This document shows positions 1-5,714 of a stretch of DNA of 6,316 bases, in pieces. The DNA comes from Bacteroidota bacterium. Lineage in GTDB: Bacteria > Bacteroidota > Bacteroidia > UKL13-3. The stretch is taken from positions 1 through 6,316 of the forward strand of contig RDYC01000332.1 of the NCBI GenBank assembly GCA_004293295.1. Reading direction: 5' to 3'. The position numbers and the translations under genes are program-made. Positions within the stretch are counted from its first letter, which is position 1, and each line of letters begins with the position of its first letter. Below the pieces are notes generated by a model. It made no database searches. It saw nothing but the letters and a program-made list of their open reading frames with translations, and was not told the origin of the DNA.

Positions 1-36
1 AAATTATATTTAATGCGTAATTAAAAAACACAGAGG

Positions 37-825
37 TTATATCGGATAATTAGCAGTAAGCATCTCTATCTTACGCTTGTTAGTACAAGAAGCTGATAAT
101 GGCATATCTACAGCTTTTGAATACCAACCGTTTTTGGCGGTATGCGATGCTAAGCCTGTATTAGGGTAACTGCTTAATAAAAATTTACCTTTTATACCTG
201 CTAGGCTTTCTAATAAACTATCAAAATGCGACTGCATATAACCACCATAGTGGCCTTGGTTGCTATCTACATACGGCGGGTCGATGTAAAAGAACGTATC
301 GGGAGTGTCTTTGGTTTTAATTAGCTTAACAGCATCTACACACTCTATTTGGGTTATTTTTAAACGCTCGGCTAATTCTAAAGTGAAAGCCTCTTTTTTG
401 TTAAAATTAAGTAAAGCTTCTTTGTGGCGTGTATTGCTACCTCGCCAGCTTCCTATTTTATTGCTAAAACCCTGAATACAACAAACCCAAAACGCCCATG
501 CTTTATGCACATCGCTATGGATATACGGATGGTTGTACACAAACATTGCGGCTTTGTACACCTCTCGGCTGTATGGCGTGGCATCTATTTTAACCTTTAG
601 CGCATCGAAGTTTGTTTTTAACTGCTGGTAAAAATTAACAACCATACCATTGTAATCGTTTAGTATCTCGGCTGGTACAGCTTCTTTCGCCCAAAATACA
701 GCACAACCACCACAAAACGGCTCTACATAGGTGGTGTGTGCTGGCACTAAAGGCATTATATGTTTTAACATACTTTGTTTACCGCCGTAGTATGAAATAG
801 GCGTTTTTAAATTGATTTTTGACAT
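37..825 (-). CDS. D12-class DNA N6-adenine methyltransferase
   Basis: Predicted to transfer a methyl group from S-adenosylmethionine to adenine N6 in DNA; the target sequence cannot be read from the protein. At 262 aa it is close to the usual length of Dam-like enzymes and looks complete. The D12 order is visible: SYYGGKQSMLKHI at residues 11-23 (motif X), YVEPFCGGCAVFW at 33-45 (motif I, the SAM-binding loop), ILNDYN at 54-59, a variable middle likely to hold target recognition, the catalytic FFYIDPPY at 178-185, FLLSSY at 215-220 and the closing NKRKIEMLTANY at 249-260. The start is the ATG at 825-823; motif X follows ten residues later, so no longer N-terminus is needed. No restriction enzyme is seen beside it, so it is probably an orphan phage enzyme used to evade host restriction or to mark DNA. 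It lies 140 nt after the holin-like gene, and its translation-initiation region is one arm of a long inverted repeat. Family assignment is strong; role and specificity are inference. Confidence 0.93.
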   Translation of the reverse strand: MSKINLKTPISYYGGKQSMLKHIMPLVPAHTTYVEPFCGGCAVFWAKEAVPAEILNDYNGMVVNFYQQLKTNFDALKVKIDATPYSREVYKAAMFVYNHPYIHSDVHKAWAFWVCCIQGFSNKIGSWRGSNTRHKEALLNFNKKEAFTLELAERLKITQIECVDAVKLIKTKDTPDTFFYIDPPYVDSNQGHYGGYMQSHFDSLLESLAGIKGKFLLSSYPNTGLASHTAKNGWYSKAVDMPLSASCTNKRKIEMLTANYPI

Positions 826-826
826 G

Positions 827-953
827 TTCTTATTGTTTTATTATTACTTTTGAAATTCTCAGGACTTAATGTATAAATACACTAATACCCGGCATTCGCC
901 GTCGATTTTTGTGCATTTGTACATTTTTTTTTGTCCTGAGAAAACAATAAGAA
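827..953 (-). repeat. Inverted repeat across the methyltransferase leader
   Basis: Two perfect complementary pairs are seen. Positions 827-839 (TTCTTATTGTTTT on the plus strand) match 941-953 reversed (AAAACAATAAGAA), 13 bp. Positions 856-865 (TTCTCAGGAC) match 933-942 reversed (GTCCTGAGAA), 10 bp. On the distal side the arms 933-942 and 941-953 are contiguous; on the methyltransferase side they are separated by 16 nt. In a minus-strand transcript they would form one long two-part stem with a 16-nt bulge. The arm 839-827 ends one base before the methyltransferase ATG at 825-823, so the stem would cover its ribosome-loading region. The repeats are certain; a regulatory role is inferred. Confidence 0.85.
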
Positions 954-964
954 AATCGGCGGCG
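897..964 (-). repeat. Second inverted repeat, crossing the first
   Basis: Positions 897-909 (CGCCGTCGATTTT) and 952-964 (AAAATCGGCGGCG) are complementary at 12 of 13 positions, with a 42-nt loop. The outer arm begins two bases after the holin-like stop codon. Its partner lies inside the loop of the first inverted repeat, so the two structures cross. There is no spacer between the 5' arms of the two stems (964-952 and 953-933), which makes simultaneous formation sterically unlikely and suggests alternatives. A small CGGC/GCCG hairpin with a 4-nt loop (890-901) overlaps the inner arm. The 23 nt at 910-932 include a run of nine A on the minus strand. I see no Bacteroidetes-type promoter reading toward the methyltransferase. 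Confidence 0.75.
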
Positions 965-965
965 T

Positions 966-1193
966 TTATTTTACCACCTCCACTTTTGCCGTATCCACAC
1001 TAAATTGCGCCACCAATCCCATTACTGCACCAGCTGTGGCCATTATGGTTGTAATAGTTTCGGGTAAAATATTTAGCTTAATTAACCCAGCGGATAGCGC
1101 AACTAAGGCAATACCGCACCCTTTTACCCTGTTAAAAAAAGCAGGGGACGGTAGGGTAAACCGCTCCCATAAGCTATATTGTTTTGTTTTCAT
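966..1193 (-). CDS. Probable holin, small two-helix membrane protein
   Basis: A 75-aa protein with a charged N-terminus (SLWERFTLPSPAFFNRVK, residues 7-24), a hydrophobic segment at about 25-41, a short turn with LPE at 43-45, a second hydrophobic segment at about 46-63 and a polar tail. Small proteins of this plan, with a W-x-R-x-x-x-P-x-P-x-F-F start and a C-terminal Q-x-x-VD stretch, occur at the end of tail modules in Bacteroidetes phages and are usually taken as holins, which permeabilise the inner membrane at lysis. It starts 9 nt after the 680-aa fibre gene, so it is probably co-transcribed with it. The leader before ATG (AAACAAAAATT) is A-rich with no Shine-Dalgarno, as is usual in this phylum. 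No endolysin follows in the window, which weakens the lysis reading; an uncharacterised membrane protein is the alternative. Confidence 0.65.
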   Translation of the reverse strand: MKTKQYSLWERFTLPSPAFFNRVKGCGIALVALSAGLIKLNILPETITTIMATAGAVMGLVAQFSVDTAKVEVVK

Positions 1194-1202
1194 AATTTTT
1201 GT

Positions 1203-3245
1203 TTACCAAGTTGCTAATGCACTACGCACCCAGGTATTGGTTGCTATACATAAGTAAATATGCGTTGCAGTATATCGTATATCTCCTGTTGAGCCTGGGG
1301 CTGTAGCGTTTGCTGGGGCTGCGTTTAAACCTGTTATTTTTAAACTTGCAATTTGCACTCCGCTAGGGAACTCAACAGGTATATTACCAAAACCATCTTG
1401 TGTTGCTTGTATAACCGCTCCGCCATTTGTACTTACCCTTAGTGCTATTTTGTTTGTAAATGTTTTTTGGCGGAGTATTATTTGGTCTGCATCTATATTT
1501 GATACATCAAATGCACCACCATTTTTATATGCAATCTCTATCCCGCTTGGTCTAATTCTAGTTAAATCGCCCGATGGATTTTCAAAAAATCCGTTTGAAG
1601 CTTCAAATCCATTATTATTAACTGTTGCAAAATTGGGGCTAAATGCTACTTTAAATATTTTAGCTGCTTTTATGGTATCTGCTAAAGTTTTACTAACAAA
1701 ATCGCTTGCCAATGGTGTAACAAACCTGCCTACACCGTTGGCATCGGTAGTTAAAACTCTACCAGCCGTTCTATCACTTGCCGTTACATTTATTATTTGG
1801 TTGCCGGCACCATCGGCTATTATTACCCGATGGCTATCGCCTACGCTGCCAGTAACTTTACCTAATAATGTATTGTAATTTTCGGTGGTGTAAGCACTAC
1901 CTACACCTGCCGGGCCTATCCCTGTGTTTGCGTTGCCTGTTGTGAGGTTAAAAAATGCCGATGTGCCACCACCGAAGTTATTAATACCCGAAGTTAAGTT
2001 TGCAAAACTCGAACTTCCTATACCGTTATTATCTGTACCCGATACTGCACCAAGAAAACTATTAGCCCCTATGGCATTGTTTCGTGTTGCTGTTGTTGTG
2101 CTAAGTTTTCCGCTTTCTCTTCCTAAATAAATATTGCTGTTGTTGGCTCGCAAGTCAAACTGGTTCCAGCCAAAATAGTTGTGTGTTAGTAAAGGAGAAT
2201 AATCGTTTATATCGTTTTTAACATAGTAAATAGAATTAAAACACTCGGGAGCCGTTTTTGTCATGTAATTAAACAAATCAACCGTAGGTGGGGCTTTCCA
2301 TTCGGGGTAACCATCGGACTTTACGGTTAAAACTTGCCCAGTTACTGGTGTATTAAATGCTAAGGTGGCTGCATCTATATATTTGTATTTACCTACGCCA
2401 TTGGCATCGGTTATTAAAATTCTTTTTGCACCTCTATCGGCAGCGTTTATATGTATTATTTCGTTGCCTGCACCATCGGCTAGTATTACATTATTGTTTT
2501 CGCCTACTATACCTGCCGAGTTTCCCAAAATAGTATTAAACGATTCGGCGTTGGTATAATTCCAACCGCTATTGCCGAAAATATTATTACCTTCTCCGTT
2601 TTTAATATTCGCCAGCGAATAGTTACCAAAAACATTGGTATTTTTAGTAGCTGTGGCTGATGTTAGGCTATTAATACCAAACACGTTTACTAGCGAACTG
2701 CTATCTAATAATGTTATATTACCAGCTCCAAAACTATTAATGCCAAAACCATATCGTAAATTTGGGGCAGCATTATCGCCTATGGCTGTACAATAGCCGC
2801 CAGCTTTTAACTTATAAAACGATGCGTAACCAAAAGCATTTATACCATCGGCAGTAGCGTTTAGGGCTAAACTATTATTGCCAAAACTATTATTCCTATT
2901 GCCGCTAGTTATGTTTATTTGCCCAAAAGCACCTATATGGTTATTGCTTTTGCCAGTAGTTACATTATTGCCAGCCCCAAAACCGCTAAACATATTGGGG
3001 TTGTTACGTTTACCATTTACCCTAAATTCGTACATCAAAGTATCGTTATTAAAACTTTGGTACAAAGGGAAGTTTAGCCTTTCGGGTTTGCGTTGATGTT
3101 TGATAGTATTACTAAAACTAGAGGTAGCCATTACTTTTAAGGTATCTGTTTTAACCTCTACTTTTGGGTAGGTTATCTTGTACGTTTGTGCCATCCCCGA
3201 AAGGGTAAATAGCAGTAAAACGAGTTTTAAAATTGTTTTTTTCAT
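1203..3245 (-). CDS. Large secreted beta-roll fibre/adhesin-like tail protein
   Basis: A 680-aa protein, probably a trimeric fibre or adhesin that contacts the host surface. It opens with a Sec signal peptide: MKK, a leucine-rich core (residues 5-15) and SGMAQ at 16-20, with cleavage likely near residue 19 or 20. Residues about 87-245 and 372-460 contain repeats of 16-18 residues with NN-x-x-G and S-x-x-x-L/F signatures, resembling YadA/Hep-Hag head beta-rolls. Each block ends in a matching cap: ILADGAGNEIIHI (254-266) then TDANGVGKYKY (279-289), and IIADGAGNQIINV (475-487) then TDANGVGRFV (500-509), a period of 221 residues. The C-terminus (about 646-680, including TGDIRYTATHIYLCIATNTW) resembles tip segments of phage tail fibres. 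No S74-type self-cleaving chaperone is visible. It lies 11 nt after the 312-aa gene and 9 nt before the holin-like gene. The signal peptide is odd for a particle protein assembled in the cytoplasm; a lysogeny-expressed surface protein is an alternative. Function is inferred from composition and position. Confidence 0.8.
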   Translation of the reverse strand: MKKTILKLVLLLFTLSGMAQTYKITYPKVEVKTDTLKVMATSSFSNTIKHQRKPERLNFPLYQSFNNDTLMYEFRVNGKRNNPNMFSGFGAGNNVTTGKSNNHIGAFGQINITSGNRNNSFGNNSLALNATADGINAFGYASFYKLKAGGYCTAIGDNAAPNLRYGFGINSFGAGNITLLDSSSLVNVFGINSLTSATATKNTNVFGNYSLANIKNGEGNNIFGNSGWNYTNAESFNTILGNSAGIVGENNNVILADGAGNEIIHINAADRGAKRILITDANGVGKYKYIDAATLAFNTPVTGQVLTVKSDGYPEWKAPPTVDLFNYMTKTAPECFNSIYYVKNDINDYSPLLTHNYFGWNQFDLRANNSNIYLGRESGKLSTTTATRNNAIGANSFLGAVSGTDNNGIGSSSFANLTSGINNFGGGTSAFFNLTTGNANTGIGPAGVGSAYTTENYNTLLGKVTGSVGDSHRVIIADGAGNQIINVTASDRTAGRVLTTDANGVGRFVTPLASDFVSKTLADTIKAAKIFKVAFSPNFATVNNNGFEASNGFFENPSGDLTRIRPSGIEIAYKNGGAFDVSNIDADQIILRQKTFTNKIALRVSTNGGAVIQATQDGFGNIPVEFPSGVQIASLKITGLNAAPANATAPGSTGDIRYTATHIYLCIATNTWVRSALATW
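1729..1850 (-). repeat. Cap-module DNA repeat, downstream copy
   Basis: These 122 nt align without gaps to 2392-2513 inside the same gene, at roughly 70% identity by eye. Long shared blocks include TTGGCATCGGT and GCACCATCGGCTA. They encode the second beta-roll cap, from about residue 466 to 506. Retained nucleotide similarity points to duplication of a whole roll-plus-cap module within the gene. Confidence 0.75.
2392..2513 (-). repeat. Cap-module DNA repeat, upstream copy
   Basis: Partner of 1729-1850, encoding the first cap from about residue 245 to 285. The spacing between copies is 663 nt, exactly 221 codons, so the duplication keeps frame. The beta-roll sequences upstream of each cap are much less alike than the caps. 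Confidence 0.75.
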
Positions 3246-3256
3246 AATTGTTTGTT

Positions 3257-4195
3257 TTAGATTATTTTATAATAAAAGTTAAGGTTTGAGTTTTCGCCTA
3301 CATAAAAGCTGTACACCGTTTTGGCTTGGTTTACTTGCAACAAGGCGGTACTTTTTTGCAAGCTGCCATCGGGTTGCACTTCGTAAAGTTGTATATCAAA
3401 GGGCTCGAGGCCGTGGGTGGCTATTTTGGTGGCATCCCAGTTTATTGCTACGGTATTATCGGTGGTTAGTATGCTTACCGTTGCCGATGTAAATTTATTG
3501 GTTACTTCGTTTTCGAGGGCTTCTGTTGGGTTTATTACACCATCGGTAACTAATAACCTACGCAAAAAGGCTTGGTTGTTAGGTATAACAGGTTCTACGG
3601 CAGTAACAGCCTCGGCACCCTCTAGCTTACCTATTGTACCATTTTGCCTGCCGGTAAAAACAACAAATTTTTGTAAGCCTGTGGCGCAAAAGTTTAGGGT
3701 AAATGTGGTAGGTGTGTTTGTTTGTGCGTAAGTATCTTGCAAGCGCCACATGGCTGGGCTTACAGTTACTTGTGTGCCTGCTAAAGTAACATTACCCCCA
3801 CTTACAAGCCTATAAGGTGCGTAATAGGCGCTTAATTTTAGCCATTTATAGCCACCACCTGGGGCTTCGCCTGCCACGCTATCGGGGTGTTTTTTACAAT
3901 ACAGTTGCCCATTAAACTCTACATATTGGTTTAGGGGATAATCGGGCTTGGTAACGTTATCGTATTGTAAAATAACTTTTGATAAATCGGCTTTGGCCAT
4001 TAAGGCGGTTGTTAGCGCATCTATTTGTGTTGTGCTTGCTTTACCCGCCAATACTGCCGCCAAATTGGTTATTTGGCTGATACTTAAACTATCTTCACTC
4101 AAATGCAAAAAACTATCAATCAAAGCAGCAAATTGCCCCTGTGTAGGTTTTTTACCTGTTAAAAAGTACGATTTTAATATGCTTCTTGCTGTCAT
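3257..4195 (-). CDS. Tail/fibre protein with Bacteroidetes phage N-terminal motif
   Basis: A 312-aa protein, probably a tail appendage subunit. Residues 8-28 carry KSYFLTGKKPTQGQFAALID, a pattern I recognise at the N-terminus of several Bacteroidetes phage tail proteins (K-S-x-F-x-T-G-x-x-P-T-x-x-Q-F), probably the particle-attachment end. Residues about 36-76 (ISQITNLAAVLAGKASTTQI and on) form a heptad-like helical stretch typical of trimeric fibre shafts. Residues about 78-121, with YPLNQYVEFNGQLYCKK, GGGYKW and several aromatics, resemble a small carbohydrate-binding module. The C-terminal half (about 125-312) is predicted beta-rich and unrecognised, ending in VYSFYVGENSNLNFYYKII; it may be the receptor-binding part. 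The ATG at 4195 directly precedes the conserved motif and has a weak AGAAAAG leader. It is 11 nt before the 680-aa gene, so the two are probably translated from one message. Attachment and binding roles are inference. Confidence 0.75.
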   Translation of the reverse strand: MTARSILKSYFLTGKKPTQGQFAALIDSFLHLSEDSLSISQITNLAAVLAGKASTTQIDALTTALMAKADLSKVILQYDNVTKPDYPLNQYVEFNGQLYCKKHPDSVAGEAPGGGYKWLKLSAYYAPYRLVSGGNVTLAGTQVTVSPAMWRLQDTYAQTNTPTTFTLNFCATGLQKFVVFTGRQNGTIGKLEGAEAVTAVEPVIPNNQAFLRRLLVTDGVINPTEALENEVTNKFTSATVSILTTDNTVAINWDATKIATHGLEPFDIQLYEVQPDGSLQKSTALLQVNQAKTVYSFYVGENSNLNFYYKII

Positions 4196-4210
4196 CTTTT
4201 CTGTGTTTTA

Positions 4211-4249
4211 GGGCTTTGGGCTTGCGGGCAACGAGCCACGGGCTTTGGC
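4211..4249. repeat. GGGCTTT/GGGCAACGAGCC repeat patch
   Basis: Between the 312-aa and 272-aa genes lies a GC-rich patch made of GGGCTTT, GGGCTTGC, GGGCAACGAGCCACG and GGGCTTTGG units. The 15 bases at 4226-4240 are the exact reverse complement of 5206-5220, on the other side of the 272-aa gene. It belongs to the same family as the repeats at 5081-5236. It has no coding potential that I can see and no clean terminator hairpin with a T-run. Confidence 0.8.
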
Positions 4250-4255
4250 GTGTGG

Positions 4256-5074
4256 TTATGCTATATAATTAGGTATAGGTTCTATGTACATTATTATTTT
4301 TACTGGCGGTAAGGTTGGTATTGGCGTTGGGTTTGCAAAACCAGTTTTACTTGTTACCCTATCAATTTGATGGCCTGAATTATCGTTGTCTGAACGACCG
4401 CTACCGTAATTGTTAGGTAAACCTATCGAGCCTCCAAATTCCGAATAGAATATATCTTTGTATGGATGGTCATGCTCTATCAAATTATCCAAAGTCATTA
4501 CATGCCCTTCCTTACCTGTTACATCGCCAACGGCAAAGCCAGCTACACCAACCTTATGCCCCATAGCTAACCTACCCCGCCAATCTATAACCTCCTGCCA
4601 ACCTGCTGGTAAGGGTACACTTGCAGGTTTACGCCAAAAAACCATACTGGCATTTGCATTTAAAAACGGTGCGGCTATCCACTCCAGCCTTTCCAGCCTA
4701 GCTAAAACACCTTCAGTGGTATTGCGTTTAAAATTTGCCCACAAATTATTTTGCACTCCATCATCGCCAAAGGTGGCATATCGGATTTTTTGTACAGGCT
4801 TGGCGTTACCATCTTCGTAAGTTAGATTTGTAGCGGTTTCTACTATAATAACCTTGGGGCTTATTGTACCGCCGTTAAATGGCAGCACTTCGCCATTAAT
4901 GGCTACAAAGCCAGCGGTTACGCTTGTGCCTGTTACGGTGCAACCGCTTATTATACAAAGCTGACCACCAAAATGGGCAGGTAGTTGTGCCAGTTGGCTT
5001 TGGGCTTGCATAAAAGCCAGTACGTTTTGGTCTAGCGGGAAACCGCCTGTTTGGGTGTAGTCTATTGTGTTCAT
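4256..5074 (-). CDS. Phage tail collar-like protein
   Basis: A 272-aa protein resembling tail-collar/fibre-tip proteins. Residues 1-36 (MNTIDYTQTGGFPLDQNVLA onward) form a head region I associate with Bacteroidetes phage tail genes placed after the baseplate. Residues about 37-105 are predicted beta-rich (SGCTVTGTSVTAGFVAINGE). Residues 118-133 (NTTEGVLARLERLEWI) look like a short coiled coil. The collar-type core spans about 156-204: PAGWQEVIDWRGRLAMGHK, then VGDVTGKEGHVMTLDNLIEH and the HDH at 201-203, matching the usual P-x-GW, G-R-x-x-x-G, G-G-x-x-x-x-x-L and H-x-H pattern. It closes with PIPTLPPVKIIMYIEP (250-266), like the P-P-x-x-x-x-x-Y-I ending of collar domains. Such domains cap tail fibres or sit at the tail tip. 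The gene is bracketed by GC-rich repeat patches on both sides, unlike the tightly spaced genes downstream. The leader before ATG (CCCAAAATT) has no Shine-Dalgarno. Confidence 0.78.
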   Translation of the reverse strand: MNTIDYTQTGGFPLDQNVLAFMQAQSQLAQLPAHFGGQLCIISGCTVTGTSVTAGFVAINGEVLPFNGGTISPKVIIVETATNLTYEDGNAKPVQKIRYATFGDDGVQNNLWANFKRNTTEGVLARLERLEWIAAPFLNANASMVFWRKPASVPLPAGWQEVIDWRGRLAMGHKVGVAGFAVGDVTGKEGHVMTLDNLIEHDHPYKDIFYSEFGGSIGLPNNYGSGRSDNDNSGHQIDRVTSKTGFANPTPIPTLPPVKIIMYIEPIPNYIA

Positions 5075-5080
5075 AATTTT

Positions 5081-5117
5081 GGGCTTCGGGCTTTCGGGCT
5101 TCGGGCTACGGGCTTCC
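5081..5117. repeat. Tandem GGGCTTC heptamer array
   Basis: Five tandem units occupy 37 bp: GGGCTTC (5081), GGGCTTTC (5088), GGGCTTC (5096), GGGCTAC (5103) and GGGCTTC (5110). Read on the coding strand of its neighbours it is a CCCGAAGCC-type repeat ending six bases before the 272-aa ATG at 5074. Slippage of the units would change the length of the leader. I recall similar GAAGCCC repeats between genes in Bacteroidetes genomes, but cannot check this here. Confidence 0.85.
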
Positions 5118-5123
5118 TTTTAG

Positions 5124-5173
5124 TGTGTTATTGCTTCGGGCGGTGCTTGTTTAATGTGTTAGGCTTCGGGCGG
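5124..5173. repeat. TGTGTTA..GCTTCGGGCGG direct repeat pair
   Basis: TGTGTTA followed by GCTTCGGGCGG occurs twice (5124-5143 and 5155-5173), about 31 bp apart, with a one-base difference in the gap. It embeds the same GCTTCGGGC core as the neighbouring array. No coding sequence is visible here. Confidence 0.75.
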
Positions 5174-5206
5174 CGGGTTACGGGCTTCTTGTTTGGCGTT
5201 AAGTTC

Positions 5207-5236
5207 GTGGCTCGTTGCCCCGCGGCTCGTGGCCCA
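5207..5236. repeat. Tandem GTGGCTCGT 15-mer pair
   Basis: GTGGCTCGTTGCCCC (5207-5221) is followed directly by GCGGCTCGTGGCCCA (5222-5236), matching at 12 of 15 positions. The first copy, taken as 5206-5220, is the exact reverse complement of 4226-4240, placing one inverted copy on each side of the 272-aa gene. The patch sits 7 nt beyond the stop codon of the 156-aa gene. Confidence 0.8.
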
Positions 5237-5243
5237 CCAGCCT

Positions 5244-5714
5244 TTAGCTTATATATATTTTATACCTTTTACTGGCTCGTTTATAAAAATCTATTAATGC
5301 TTTTGCTTCAATTATTGCTTGGTTACCCATTGTTACGCTTAGGGGTATCCATACTATAAAATCAACCCCGCTATCGCCATAATCGGCACTATTGTATAGG
5401 TATATGGTTTGTAGGAAAATAGGTTTGGTTTCGGGCGTGGTGTAAATGTAAATGCGCTCTTTTGTTAAACCATCACCTATATATATGCGCCTTTGGATAT
5501 TATCAAACCTATCGTTAAGTACTTTTTGCAAACTAAACACCTGGCCGTTGTGTGCCATTTTGTACAGGTTAGCTTCACGGTTTTTTGTAAAATCGGCGTA
5601 AAGCATTACCACTGGGCGGCAGAGGCATTGCAGGTAGGCGTACATTTTTGCTTTGCGCAAAAATGTGGGCAACAACCACAAAATAAGTTTATCAAAATCT
5701 ATATTAAACACCAT
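5244..5714 (-). CDS. Conserved-type phage protein after baseplate J
   Basis: A 156-aa protein with no assigned function. It begins with an amphipathic stretch (FDKLILWLLPTFLRKAKM, residues 7-24), then LCRPVVMLYADFTKNREANL (31-50) and LYKMAHNGQVFSLQKVLNDR (50-69), and ends in EAKALIDFYKRASKRYKIYI. The N-R-E and H-N-G-Q-V-x-x-L-x-x-x-L-N-D-R-F-D-x-x-x-R-R-I-Y-I pattern is one I recognise from uncharacterised proteins beside baseplate J genes in Bacteroidetes phages. By position it corresponds to the gene after gp47 in Mu-like phages (gp48), a baseplate-periphery protein, but I see no sequence evidence for homology. Its ATG at 5714-5712 overlaps the baseplate J stop by 11 nt, with an AGAGAG Shine-Dalgarno-like stretch just upstream, which suggests translational coupling. 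The segment around residue 29-40 is only mildly hydrophobic, so I do not call a membrane helix. Confidence 0.72.
   Translation of the reverse strand: MVFNIDFDKLILWLLPTFLRKAKMYAYLQCLCRPVVMLYADFTKNREANLYKMAHNGQVFSLQKVLNDRFDNIQRRIYIGDGLTKERIYIYTTPETKPIFLQTIYLYNSADYGDSGVDFIVWIPLSVTMGNQAIIEAKALIDFYKRASKRYKIYIS

Noticed and set aside
9..25. TTTAAT/ATTAAA inverted repeat with a 5-nt loop downstream of the methyltransferase
   Set aside because: The stem is only A:T pairs and too weak for an intrinsic terminator; expected by chance in AT-rich DNA.
818..852. Possible plus-strand promoter (TTTG at 818-821, TACTTTTG at 845-852) that would drive an antisense RNA into the holin gene
   Set aside because: TACTTTTG fits the Bacteroidetes TAnnTTTG box, but the 23-nt spacing is at the long end and such boxes arise easily in AT-rich DNA. 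No plus-strand gene follows.
1450..1878. Plus-strand open frame of 142 codons inside the fibre gene
   Set aside because: It is antisense to the beta-roll repeats, and its hydrophobic low-complexity composition follows from the complement of N/G/T-rich codons. No motif or leader supports it. The shorter plus-strand frames within 1924-3096 are the same kind of shadow.
3417..3731. Plus-strand open frame of 104 codons inside the 312-aa gene
   Set aside because: Fully antisense to a well-supported gene, with no recognisable domain.
1203..4195. Diversity-generating retroelement targeting the fibre genes
   Set aside because: No reverse transcriptase, no template repeat and no adenine-biased variable copy are visible; the internal repeat in the fibre is a module duplication.
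5081..5236. CRISPR-like array
   Set aside because: Units are 7-15 bp and tandem or irregular, with no spacers of constant length and no cas genes.
5051..5359. Plus-strand open frame of 102 codons over the repeat region
   Set aside because: Its residues are mainly translated GGGCTTC-type repeats plus antisense of the 156-aa gene and the collar start; composition is unlike a protein.
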